Source of the DNA: an uncultured Sphingomonadaceae bacterium
GTDB lineage: Bacteria; Pseudomonadota; Alphaproteobacteria; Sphingomonadales; Sphingomonadaceae
DNA length: 64,000 nucleotides
NCBI GenBank assembly: GCA_947493215.1
Contig: CANLQE010000001.1
Span: forward strand, 1 to 64,000
Direction: 5' to 3'
In this document: piece by piece, positions 43,753-50,824 of the stretch
How positions within the stretch are numbered: position 1 is the stretch's first letter
Layout: every line of letters starts with the position of its first letter
Translations under genes and position numbers: made by a program
The notes under the pieces: model-generated
Database searches by the model: none
What the model was told of the DNA's origin: nothing
What the model saw: only the letters and a program-made list of their open reading frames with translations

Positions 43753-46056
43753 ATGGCCGGAAAAGCAAAAGAAGCCAATTGGCGTGAAGTGATGCGGATC
43801 AGCTTGCTGCGCAGCGGCGCGCTGATCGGCGCCATCGCACTTGGCCTTGTGGTCGCCTTCCTGTTCCTCGCATTTGTGAGCTATTCGCCCAGCGATCCGT
43901 CTTTAAACACAGCCGCAGGCAGTGTTGAGCATAACTGGATGGGGATATTTGGTTCTTACAGCTCCGATCTACTGTTGTCTTTGCTGGGTGTACCCGTGAT
44001 ATTATTCCTGCCGCTGATATTGATATTTGCCAATCGCCTGTGGCGCGATATCCCGCAAGCCGAATGGAAGAAGCAACTTCTCTGGTGTTTGATCGCGGTA
44101 TTTTTGATCGGCACTGGCCTATCCTTATGGTTCCCTGACAGTCAGGCAGACTTGCCATCGGGTTGGGGCGGACTGGCCGGCATGGTCTCTGCCAAGGGGA
44201 TTGGCGCAGGTTTAAACGCAATATCGACAAGCTGGAGTGGCATTGTTTCGGGTATATTGACGGCCGTAACCGTGACCGGCGGCCTTGTGCTTGGTTATTT
44301 CAGCCTGCGGCTCGACAAGCCCTTGTTCTCCATGCCGCAACTCAAATTGCCACGGCTGAAATCGAGCGAAGGAGATAGCGGGCTAGTTATCGAACCAGAA
44401 AACAATAAAACCGCCAAGACCAAAAAAGCGCCCGTACCGCGCAAAGAAGTCAAACCGGACAATCGGCCGCCACCAGAAATTAGCGACCGAGCGTTGCCAC
44501 CGAAAAAAGCAAGCCTATCTAGCGGCAAGCAGGGCGATTTCTTTGGGCCCTATTCCTTGCCATCTATCGACCTGCTGACGCCCCGTCCGGAAGAGGCCAA
44601 TAACGTCATCGACAAAGCGGGATTGGAACGCAATGCGCGCCTGCTGGAATCCGTACTCGACGATTTCCATGTGAAAGGTACGATCAACGCGGTTCGCCCC
44701 GGACCAGTGGTTACCATGTATGAGCTGGAGCCAGCTCCGGGCATCAAGGCCAGTCGGGTGATCCAACTCGCCGAAGATATTGCCCGCAACATGTCCGCCC
44801 TTTCCGCCCGGGTCGCCGCAATACCGGGCCGAACAGTCATGGGTATCGAATTGCCCAATGCCCAACGCGAATCTGTCGTCCTCCACGAAATGATAGGCAG
44901 CGACAGTTTTCAGGACCAGACTGGTCAGCTTCCGATCATTCTCGGAAAAAATATCTCGGGCGATCCGGTCATCGCCGATCTCGCGCCCATGCCCCATCTT
45001 TTGATTGCTGGTACGACGGGTTCGGGTAAATCGGTTGGTCTCAACTGCATGATTGTCTCGCTGTTATACCGACTGACGCCAGACCAATGCAAAATGATCA
45101 TGATCGACCCGAAGATGCTGGAACTCAGCACCTATGATGATATCCCGCATCTTCTGTCTCCGGTTGTTACGGAACCCGCCAAAGCTGTGCGGGCTCTTAA
45201 ATGGGCAGTTGAACAAATGGAAGAACGCTACCGGATGATGTCGTCTATCTCTGTGCGTAACCTCGCCAATTATAATGAGAAAGTGAAGGCGGCAAAAGCC
45301 AAGGGCGAGCCGCTCGGTCGCAAGGTGCAAACCGGTTATGATCCGGAAACATCACGGCCGATCTATGAAGAAGAGCAGCTCGATTACGAAGTGCTGCCGC
45401 AGATTGTGATCATCGTCGACGAACTGGCCGATTTGATGATGACGGCCGGTAAAGAGGTTGAATTCCTCATCCAGCGCCTCGCCCAGAAAGCCCGCGCAGC
45501 CGGTATCCACCTGATCATGGCAACCCAGCGTCCATCGGTTGATGTCATTACCGGCGTGATCAAGGCCAACTTGCCCACGCGAATCAGCTTCCATGTGACG
45601 TCCAAGATCGATTCCCGCACCATATTGGGCGAACAGGGCGCGGAACAGCTGCTCGGCAAGGGCGACATGCTTTATATGCCCGGCGGCAAACAACTGACCC
45701 GCGTTCATGGACCTTTTGTATCCGACGATGAAGTTCGCATGATTGCGGACCATTGGCGGGCACAAGGAACACCGGAATATATTCAAGCGGTAACCGAAGA
45801 ACCGGAAGATGGCAGCTATGCATTGGACGGGGCGGACCTGTCGGACAGCAAAGAAGACCGTCAATATGCCCAAGCCTGCCAGATTATCTTCGAAAGCCAG
45901 AAAGTATCAACCAGTTGGCTCCAGCGGCAGCTTCGAATCGGCTATAATACGGCCGCACGGATCATCGACCGAATGGAAGAAGACGAGTTTATCAGCCCGC
46001 CCAACCATATAGGCCGCCGCGAAGTGCTGCGCGATCAGAATGGCGAAATAGTCTGA
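43753..46056 (+). CDS. ftsK: DNA translocase FtsK
   Basis: In this 767-residue protein the N-terminal part has four membrane helices (about 20-195), then a short charged linker (205-260), an alpha/beta motor with Walker A LLIAGTTGSGKSVGLN and Walker B IIVIVDELADLMM, and a C-terminal winged-helix gamma domain (about 700-765: CQIIFESQKVSTSWLQRQLRIGYNTAARIIDRME) that recognises KOPS. It pumps chromosome DNA through the division septum and activates XerCD. The linker is short, as in other alphaproteobacteria. lolA follows after about 70 bases. Confidence 0.96.
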   Translation: MAGKAKEANWREVMRISLLRSGALIGAIALGLVVAFLFLAFVSYSPSDPSLNTAAGSVEHNWMGIFGSYSSDLLLSLLGVPVILFLPLILIFANRLWRDIPQAEWKKQLLWCLIAVFLIGTGLSLWFPDSQADLPSGWGGLAGMVSAKGIGAGLNAISTSWSGIVSGILTAVTVTGGLVLGYFSLRLDKPLFSMPQLKLPRLKSSEGDSGLVIEPENNKTAKTKKAPVPRKEVKPDNRPPPEISDRALPPKKASLSSGKQGDFFGPYSLPSIDLLTPRPEEANNVIDKAGLERNARLLESVLDDFHVKGTINAVRPGPVVTMYELEPAPGIKASRVIQLAEDIARNMSALSARVAAIPGRTVMGIELPNAQRESVVLHEMIGSDSFQDQTGQLPIILGKNISGDPVIADLAPMPHLLIAGTTGSGKSVGLNCMIVSLLYRLTPDQCKMIMIDPKMLELSTYDDIPHLLSPVVTEPAKAVRALKWAVEQMEERYRMMSSISVRNLANYNEKVKAAKAKGEPLGRKVQTGYDPETSRPIYEEEQLDYEVLPQIVIIVDELADLMMTAGKEVEFLIQRLAQKARAAGIHLIMATQRPSVDVITGVIKANLPTRISFHVTSKIDSRTILGEQGAEQLLGKGDMLYMPGGKQLTRVHGPFVSDDEVRMIADHWRAQGTPEYIQAVTEEPEDGSYALDGADLSDSKEDRQYAQACQIIFESQKVSTSWLQRQLRIGYNTAARIIDRMEEDEFISPPNHIGRREVLRDQNGEIV

Positions 46057-46129
46057 TTCCCCGGCCAATTCAGGTGATGTTCAATCACTTTTGGCTAAGC
46101 ATCAGAAAGATTTTTCAGGAGTTTTCAAT

Positions 46130-46759
46130 ATGTTGAAATATGCACTGGCCCTTGTTGCAGCGCCGTTAGCGTTGACCGCATCGCTTCCTGCGACGGCTCA
46201 GCAAAGCCCAGCGGATGATATTAACGCGATTTCCGCGCATCTGCGCGCGATGACAACGATGACCGCCAATTTCACGCAGACCGACCGCGGCGGGCAGCTG
46301 TTGCCCGGCAAACTGACACTCAAGCAGCCCGGCCGGATACGCTTTCAATATGGCAAGGAAGCCAATTTGTTGATTGTCGGGGATGGCAAGGCGTTGACCC
46401 TAATCGATTATGACGTGAATCAGGTCCAACGCTGGCCGATCAAGAACAGTCCCTTGGGGGCGCTGCTTAATCCTGAACGGGATTTATCCAAATATGGGAA
46501 AATCATCCCGACTCGCAATCCCAATGTGTTGAGCGTCGAAGTCCGCGACCCCAAACGCCCCGAATATGGGATAATTACTATGGTTTTCACCAAAGTCGCG
46601 GGCGCGCCCGCCGGTTTGCGGCTCGATGGCTGGGTATCACTCGATTCGAAAAATAATCGGACATCCATTCGGCTTTCCGGTCAAAAATTTGGTGTTCCGG
46701 TCGCTAACAACGCATTCAAATGGAGTGATCCACGAAGAAAAAGGCGTGGCAAACGATGA
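46130..46759 (+). CDS. lolA: Outer-membrane lipoprotein carrier LolA
   Basis: The 209-residue protein has a signal peptide (1-23, ending PATAQQ) and a LolA fold: ISAHLRAMTTMTANFTQTDRGGQLLPGKLTLKQPGRIRFQYG, then GDGKALTLIDYDVNQVQRWPI and a C-terminal WSDPRRKRRGKR basic tail. LolA carries lipoproteins across the periplasm. ATG at 46130 is chosen because AGGAG lies eight bases before it and the signal peptide begins there. It lies downstream of ftsK as in other sphingomonads. Confidence 0.92.
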   Translation: MLKYALALVAAPLALTASLPATAQQSPADDINAISAHLRAMTTMTANFTQTDRGGQLLPGKLTLKQPGRIRFQYGKEANLLIVGDGKALTLIDYDVNQVQRWPIKNSPLGALLNPERDLSKYGKIIPTRNPNVLSVEVRDPKRPEYGIITMVFTKVAGAPAGLRLDGWVSLDSKNNRTSIRLSGQKFGVPVANNAFKWSDPRRKRRGKR

Positions 46760-46897
46760 ACGGAGGCGCGCCCTCGACAAGCGGAAGCGCTGACAGGTTT
46801 CGTTCATCTGAGCGACAGAAACGCGGTTCTATAAGGATTACAGGATGAGATGAGGCAGTCAGGTTTTCCCCCTGTTACCTGACAATATAATCTTCTG

Positions 46898-46965
46898 ATC
46901 ATCCTATGCGTGACGAACGCGAGTTAGCCCTCACCTCCTAAATGCCCCCGGAGGTGAGGGTTTTT
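46898..46965 (+). ncRNA. Candidate small RNA downstream of lolA
   Basis: TATAAT at 46886-46891 could place a transcription start near 46898. The 68 bases that follow fold into a small hairpin (GCGT-N5-ACGC) and end in a Rho-independent terminator. The 5' arm of the terminator reads CCCTCACCTCC, an anti-Shine-Dalgarno-like stretch of the kind used by many alphaproteobacterial trans-acting RNAs. The -35 region is weak (GTTTTC at 46863). No frame of useful length is present. It could also simply be the lolA terminator. Confidence 0.4.
46928..46965 (+). terminator. Strong Rho-independent terminator
   Basis: CCCTCACCTCC (46928-46938) pairs perfectly with GGAGGTGAGGG (46950-46960) around an 11-base loop and is followed by TTTTT (46961-46965). 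It ends transcription coming from lolA or from the candidate small RNA. Confidence 0.9.
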
Positions 46966-47058
46966 CGTCTCTTCCCTATCAAAAAATATGATATTTTGTC
47001 TGACTTTTGTTAGGCTTTTGACTTGGGTTTCGCAGCTATCATGGCTAGGAGTTTAGTC

Positions 47059-47853
47059 ATGAGTGATACCCTTAAAGTCGTCAGCTGGAATATTAACAGC
47101 GTGCGCGCCCGAATTGACATTGTAGAACGATTCTTAAAGGAAGAAGCACCGGATGTGCTCTGCCTGCAAGAGACCAAGGTGCGGGATGATCAGTTTCCCG
47201 AGGGGGCTTTCCGCCAACTGGGCTATAATCACCTCGTATTAAACGGACAGCCGATGCACCATGGTGTTGCGATGATTAGCCGTGTGCCTCTGCACAAAGA
47301 TGAACGGTTCGATTGGCAAGCCAACGGCGAAGCCCGACATGTTGGCGCTCGTCTTGAAAATGGCGTCCGCATTGAAAATGTCTATATCCCCGCGGGCGGC
47401 GAGATTCCAAACCGCGATGAGAATCCAAAATTTGGTCAGAAGCTCGATTTTTATCAGCGGATGACCGACTGGTCGGCTGCGCTCGATACGCCAACGATCC
47501 TGCTGGGTGACTTTAATATCGCGCCGCTTGAAGCAGACGTCTGGAGCCACAAAAAGCTCGTCAATGTGGTCAGCCACACGCAAATTGAGATTGACATCAT
47601 GGCCAAGCTGCAAGCGGCCCATGACTGGGTCGATATTGGACGCAAGTTCGTCCCTGATCCTGAACGGCTTTTTACCTGGTGGAGCTATCGCGCACGTGAT
47701 TGGCGTGAATCAGACAAAGGCCGGCGGCTGGATCATGTCTGGGTCAGTCCGGAACTGGCCGACAAGGCAACGAGCCATGTGGTTCATGAAGACGCCCGGG
47801 GTTGGACCAAACCGTCCGATCACGCGCCGCTCATCACGGAATTCAAATTTTGA
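47059..47853 (+). CDS. xth: Exodeoxyribonuclease III
   Basis: A 264-residue ExoIII. Active-site motifs are VVSWNINSVRAR, LCLQETKVRDDQFP with the metal-binding E, ILLGDFNIAP, WWSYRA and RRLDHVWVSPEL followed by PSDHAPLI. It acts as AP endonuclease and 3'-5' exonuclease in base-excision repair. The ATG at 47059 has AGGAG eight bases upstream and starts at the canonical residue; a frame from 47023 is less likely. Its stop is directly followed by the ATG of ribA. Confidence 0.95.
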   Translation: MSDTLKVVSWNINSVRARIDIVERFLKEEAPDVLCLQETKVRDDQFPEGAFRQLGYNHLVLNGQPMHHGVAMISRVPLHKDERFDWQANGEARHVGARLENGVRIENVYIPAGGEIPNRDENPKFGQKLDFYQRMTDWSAALDTPTILLGDFNIAPLEADVWSHKKLVNVVSHTQIEIDIMAKLQAAHDWVDIGRKFVPDPERLFTWWSYRARDWRESDKGRRLDHVWVSPELADKATSHVVHEDARGWTKPSDHAPLITEFKF

Positions 47854-48930
47854 ATGACGGCGCCTGCTGTCCTTGATGCCAAAGGCGCACGGCGCGCAGC
47901 AAGAGCCATTGACGCCCTGCGGCGCGGATGGCCGATAGGTGTAGAAACTGAAAATGGAACGCTTAACCTGCTCCCGGTCGAAACGACCGATCTCGATCAC
48001 CATCTATCATCACAGACTGATATCACGTTGCTAATATCGTCTAGCCGTGCCGACACACTGAAATTATTGAACCAGCGCGCGGCTGCAGATCCCGCCTTGC
48101 CGGTTCAGATCAGCCTGGCAGGGCCCGTCACTGCGGCAGAAATAATCGCGATTGTCGATCCCGTGCTGGATATGCGGCACCCAATGAAAGGCCCGTTTCG
48201 CAGCGCAGAGCTGAAACACCCTGAAGCAGCGAAAGCCGCGATGGAACTGGCACGACATGGCGGGCTGCTCCCCGCTTTTTTGATCATCGATGAACCAGCC
48301 GAAGACCAGCTGCAGACCGAAGATGCAGCGGCCTATGCTGATTCCAATGCGCTGGTTATCAGCGCCCATGCCAAATTACCGGTCGCCGCCAATGCGCAGG
48401 CCCATATTTACGGATTTCGCAGCGAAGCCGATTCCACCGATCATATCGCGCTGGTCGTCGGCGAGCGGGATGGCACCATCCCAGTCGTGCGCCTCCACAG
48501 CGAGTGTCTGACCGGCGATGTGCTGGGCAGTTTGAAATGCGATTGCGGACCACAGCTGCACACCGCGCTGGCCCAAATGGGGGAAGCCAATTGGGGCGTG
48601 CTTTTATATCTGCGCCAAGAGGGCCGCGGGATCGGACTGATCAATAAGTTACGCGCCTATGCCTTGCAGGATCAGGGCTTTGATACGGTCGATGCCAATC
48701 AGCGGCTGGGCTTTGCGATTGATGCGCGGGATTTTTCAATTGCTGCGCGCATGCTGGAATTGCTTAACATCCCAACGGTCAAATTGCTGACCAACAACCC
48801 CGAAAAGGTCGAAGGATTGCAAGGGTGCGGAATAGCGGTGGACGAGCGCCTACCGGTGAAGATAACCGCCAATCCGCACAATGAATTTTATCTCGACACC
48901 AAACGGGACCGCACAGGGCATAAGCTTTGA
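47854..48930 (+). CDS. ribA: GTP cyclohydrolase II
   Basis: A 358-residue protein. The C-terminal part (about 165-355) is RibA: VRLHSECLTGDVLGSLKCDCGPQL gives the three zinc cysteines, LRQEGRGIGLINKLRAYALQD gives the catalytic arginine and tyrosine region, and LTNNPEKV follows. The N-terminal 160 residues are a divergent extension in the place where fused enzymes carry RibB. The enzyme opens the GTP ring as the first step of riboflavin synthesis. It begins directly after the xth stop, and its own stop overlaps the next start. Confidence 0.93.
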   Translation: MTAPAVLDAKGARRAARAIDALRRGWPIGVETENGTLNLLPVETTDLDHHLSSQTDITLLISSSRADTLKLLNQRAAADPALPVQISLAGPVTAAEIIAIVDPVLDMRHPMKGPFRSAELKHPEAAKAAMELARHGGLLPAFLIIDEPAEDQLQTEDAAAYADSNALVISAHAKLPVAANAQAHIYGFRSEADSTDHIALVVGERDGTIPVVRLHSECLTGDVLGSLKCDCGPQLHTALAQMGEANWGVLLYLRQEGRGIGLINKLRAYALQDQGFDTVDANQRLGFAIDARDFSIAARMLELLNIPTVKLLTNNPEKVEGLQGCGIAVDERLPVKITANPHNEFYLDTKRDRTGHKL

Positions 48931-49433
48931 GCATATTGCGGGTCGACACAACGACCCGGATGATCAGCTTTGACTGCAGAACCATAGCTTGCGCCATCGG
49001 TCGCTCTGGCGCTTGCTCTGCTGACCAAAAACGGGAAGGCGATGGCTATACGCCGCGAGGGCGTTGGCCGATCCGAACCGTGCTATTTCGGCTAGGGCGC
49101 AGCTTACCATCGCCGCAGTTAATACTGCCATGGCGCTGGATTGGGACGCAGGATGGCTGGTCAGACGATCCCGTTGATCCCTGCTACAATAGACCAATAT
49201 GCCTGCCCCACCCGTTTAGCACAGAAGCGCTGATCCGCGACGATCCACTCTATGATATCATCGTGCTGCTCGGCCATAATGATAGGCCGCCAAAACCCGG
49301 CCAAGGCAGTGCGATTTTCTTTCATATCTGGAATGATGCCAAACCGACGGAAGGCTGCGTCGCCATAGCCCGTTCAAACATGGACAACCTGCTGCCCAAG
49401 CTCGCGCCGGGCGATGTTATGGACATATTTTAA
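48927..49433 (+). CDS. L,D-transpeptidase-like (YkuD) protein
   Basis: The 168-residue chain has no signal peptide. It carries REGDGYTPRGRWPIRTVLFR at about 36-55, then IIVLLGHNDRPPKPGQGSAIFFHIW and the catalytic motif PTEGCVAI, with H and C of the YkuD site. This small form, typical of alphaproteobacteria, is of uncertain cellular role. The TTG at 48927 overlaps the ribA stop as TTGA and supplies the first strand (SILRVDTTTRMISFDCR) that relatives have; the ATG at 48960 would remove it. Confidence 0.82.
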   Translation: MSILRVDTTTRMISFDCRTIACAIGRSGACSADQKREGDGYTPRGRWPIRTVLFRLGRSLPSPQLILPWRWIGTQDGWSDDPVDPCYNRPICLPHPFSTEALIRDDPLYDIIVLLGHNDRPPKPGQGSAIFFHIWNDAKPTEGCVAIARSNMDNLLPKLAPGDVMDIF

Positions 49434-49483
49434 ACCGGACATCTGCCGGGCAGACGAATAATCCCAAAAAATTTTGCGCCAGA

Positions 49484-49497
49484 TCAATGCACAAAGC
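49484..49497. promoter_or_regulatory. Degenerate FNR/FixK box upstream of the stress gene
   Basis: TTGCGCCAGATCAA matches TTGAT-N4-ATCAA at eight of ten defined positions, with a perfect right half. Its centre is 64 bases before the TTG start at 49555. Universal stress genes beside cco clusters are often under FNR control, and an fnr gene lies in this window. Confidence 0.45.
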
Positions 49498-49554
49498 GAT
49501 GACAGCGCTATAACTCAGTTTTTGCGTTGCAACGAAATGACTGGGAGAGAAGCC

Positions 49555-50367
49555 TTGAAAACGATTTTATTGCATGTGTTTGAGGATAGCGGCCTTGAGT
49601 CGCGCTTGCAGGTCGCACTCGATATTGCTCGCGGTAATGAGGGCCACTTAACCTGCGTACAGCCGACAACCCAGTTTGCGCCAATGTCATTTGGACCACT
49701 GGGTGGCGATTTCGTAAGCGGGATCAATTTTGGAGATATGGATGCGGCGGAACGCGCGCATCGCGAGAAGATAGAAAATCAGCTGAAAGAGGAGGATGTT
49801 TCCTGGGACTGGCAAACCGGTCTGGGCGATCCAGCAACATTGCTAACCGAACGGACCCGTCTGGCAGATCTGGTGATCCTCAGCCAATCTTATGGCAAGC
49901 GCAATGCCGGCGATGAACCGCTGCCTATTGCCGGTGACGTCGCGGTCCATGCCCATTGCGCTGTGCTCGTCGTTCCCACTGAACGCATGACTTTTGACTG
50001 TCAGGGCCCAATGGTGGTCGGATGGAACGGTTCAGCGGAAGCCGCCAAAGCATTACGATTGGCTCTGCCGATGCTGAAAATGGCAAGTAACGTCCATCTG
50101 GTCACGGTGGGAGAAGACCACGGAGAATTTCCGCACACCGCTGCCTCCACATTTTTGGCGAGACACGGGGTTTCAACCGTCCTGCACGAGCTAAAAGGCA
50201 AAGGCAGCGAAGCGTCCGACATCATTGCAGATTTCGCCGTGGAACAAAATGCCGCTGCCTTGGTCATGGGCGCCTATGGTCATAGCCGTCTGCGCGAAAC
50301 TTTATTTGGCGGGGTGACCAAACACCTGCTCAATGATGCGAGAATTCCATTGCTCATGGGGCATTAA
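49555..50367 (+). CDS. Universal stress protein, tandem UspA domains
   Basis: A 270-residue protein with two Usp folds (about 1-138 and 145-270). The second carries GAYGHSRLRETLFGGVTKHLL, the ATP-binding loop of the ATP-type class. The first is degenerate. The TTG at 49555 is chosen because GGGAGAG lies five bases upstream and KTILLHVFED is the usual beginning; an ATG at 49537 has no binding site. It converges on the cco cluster and has a half-conserved FNR box in front, suggesting expression at low oxygen. Confidence 0.85.
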   Translation: MKTILLHVFEDSGLESRLQVALDIARGNEGHLTCVQPTTQFAPMSFGPLGGDFVSGINFGDMDAAERAHREKIENQLKEEDVSWDWQTGLGDPATLLTERTRLADLVILSQSYGKRNAGDEPLPIAGDVAVHAHCAVLVVPTERMTFDCQGPMVVGWNGSAEAAKALRLALPMLKMASNVHLVTVGEDHGEFPHTAASTFLARHGVSTVLHELKGKGSEASDIIADFAVEQNAAALVMGAYGHSRLRETLFGGVTKHLLNDARIPLLMGH

Positions 50368-50393
50368 GCGACAATATTCTAGCGTTTCGCCAG

Positions 50394-50642
50394 TCAATCG
50401 TCCCTTTCATCTCCATCGTCCAGCAATTGCTTGCGCGAACAAAAGCCGTGACAGGCTTTGACGCAATCATCGCGGCTTTGCTGTTCCGGGTCCATAGGAA
50501 CCGAGATGGTTCTGGTTATCCCGTCAGCGCCACACACAGACAGGTTCATCATACCGCTTGCTGGCGCTAGCGGCGCAATTGCCAGCATCGCTATAGCCAG
50601 AGCGGATAGTTGGGTTGCCCCGCACGGTTTACTCTTTCTCAT
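50394..50642 (-). CDS. Small exported cysteine-containing protein, end of cco cluster
   Basis: An 82-residue protein with an N-terminal hydrophobic signal (about 10-30), then NLSVCGADGITRTISVPMDP and DDCVKACHGFCSRKQLLDDGDERDD. Four cysteines remain in the exported part. The ATG at 50642 overlaps the end of ccoS by 14 bases, so it is coupled to the cco assembly genes; an earlier start at 50663 is possible. I recognise no named family. Position and the CVKACHGFC cluster suggest a role with copper or heme in oxidase assembly, which is inference only. Confidence 0.6.
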   Translation of the reverse strand: MRKSKPCGATQLSALAIAMLAIAPLAPASGMMNLSVCGADGITRTISVPMDPEQQSRDDCVKACHGFCSRKQLLDDGDERDD

Positions 50643-50790
50643 CGTCGGCCGCTTCATCGTCAATTAGCACCCGCTGCGCCGCGCCGTCGAGATCGTCAAA
50701 CTGGCCGTTGCGCATGGCCCAGAAGAAAAAGACCAGACCGGCCAGCCCCATCAACAGGGCCACAGGAATCAGGATCGCCAAACCACTCAT
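50629..50790 (-). CDS. ccoS: cbb3 oxidase assembly protein CcoS
   Basis: Fifty-three residues: MSGLAILIPVALLMGLAGLV, FFFWAMRNGQFDDLDGAAQR and an acidic tail ending DDEKE. One membrane helix is followed by the family motif W-x(2)-x-GQFDDLD. CcoS is needed to insert heme and copper into the oxidase. It begins 31 bases after ccoI, behind two copies of a 17-base repeat that create tiny coupled frames. Confidence 0.93.
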   Translation of the reverse strand: MSGLAILIPVALLMGLAGLVFFFWAMRNGQFDDLDGAAQRVLIDDEAADDEKE

Positions 50791-50824
50791 TTATCTCGCC
50801 CGCTCATTTATCTCGCCCGCTCAT
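50786..50824 (-). repeat. Tandem 17-bp repeat at the ccoI-ccoS junction
   Basis: On the minus strand the unit ATGAGCGGGCGAGATAA occurs twice in tandem (50824-50808 and 50807-50791), and its first five bases begin ccoS (50790-50786). The first ATG overlaps the ccoI stop, and each unit is the reading frame MSGRDK followed by a TGA that overlaps the next ATG. The second unit's TGA overlaps the ccoS start. Confidence 0.85.

Larger units (their letters stand above)
46760..47058. other. Intergenic region between lolA and xth with three hairpins
   Basis: About 300 bases without a protein gene. Three inverted repeats lie in a row: GTCAGGT-N12-ACCTGAC (about 46858-46883), GCGT-N5-ACGC (about 46908-46920) and a strong terminator stem (46928-46960). 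A perfect TATAAT is at 46886-46891. Together these suggest a small RNA gene, listed separately. Confidence 0.6.
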
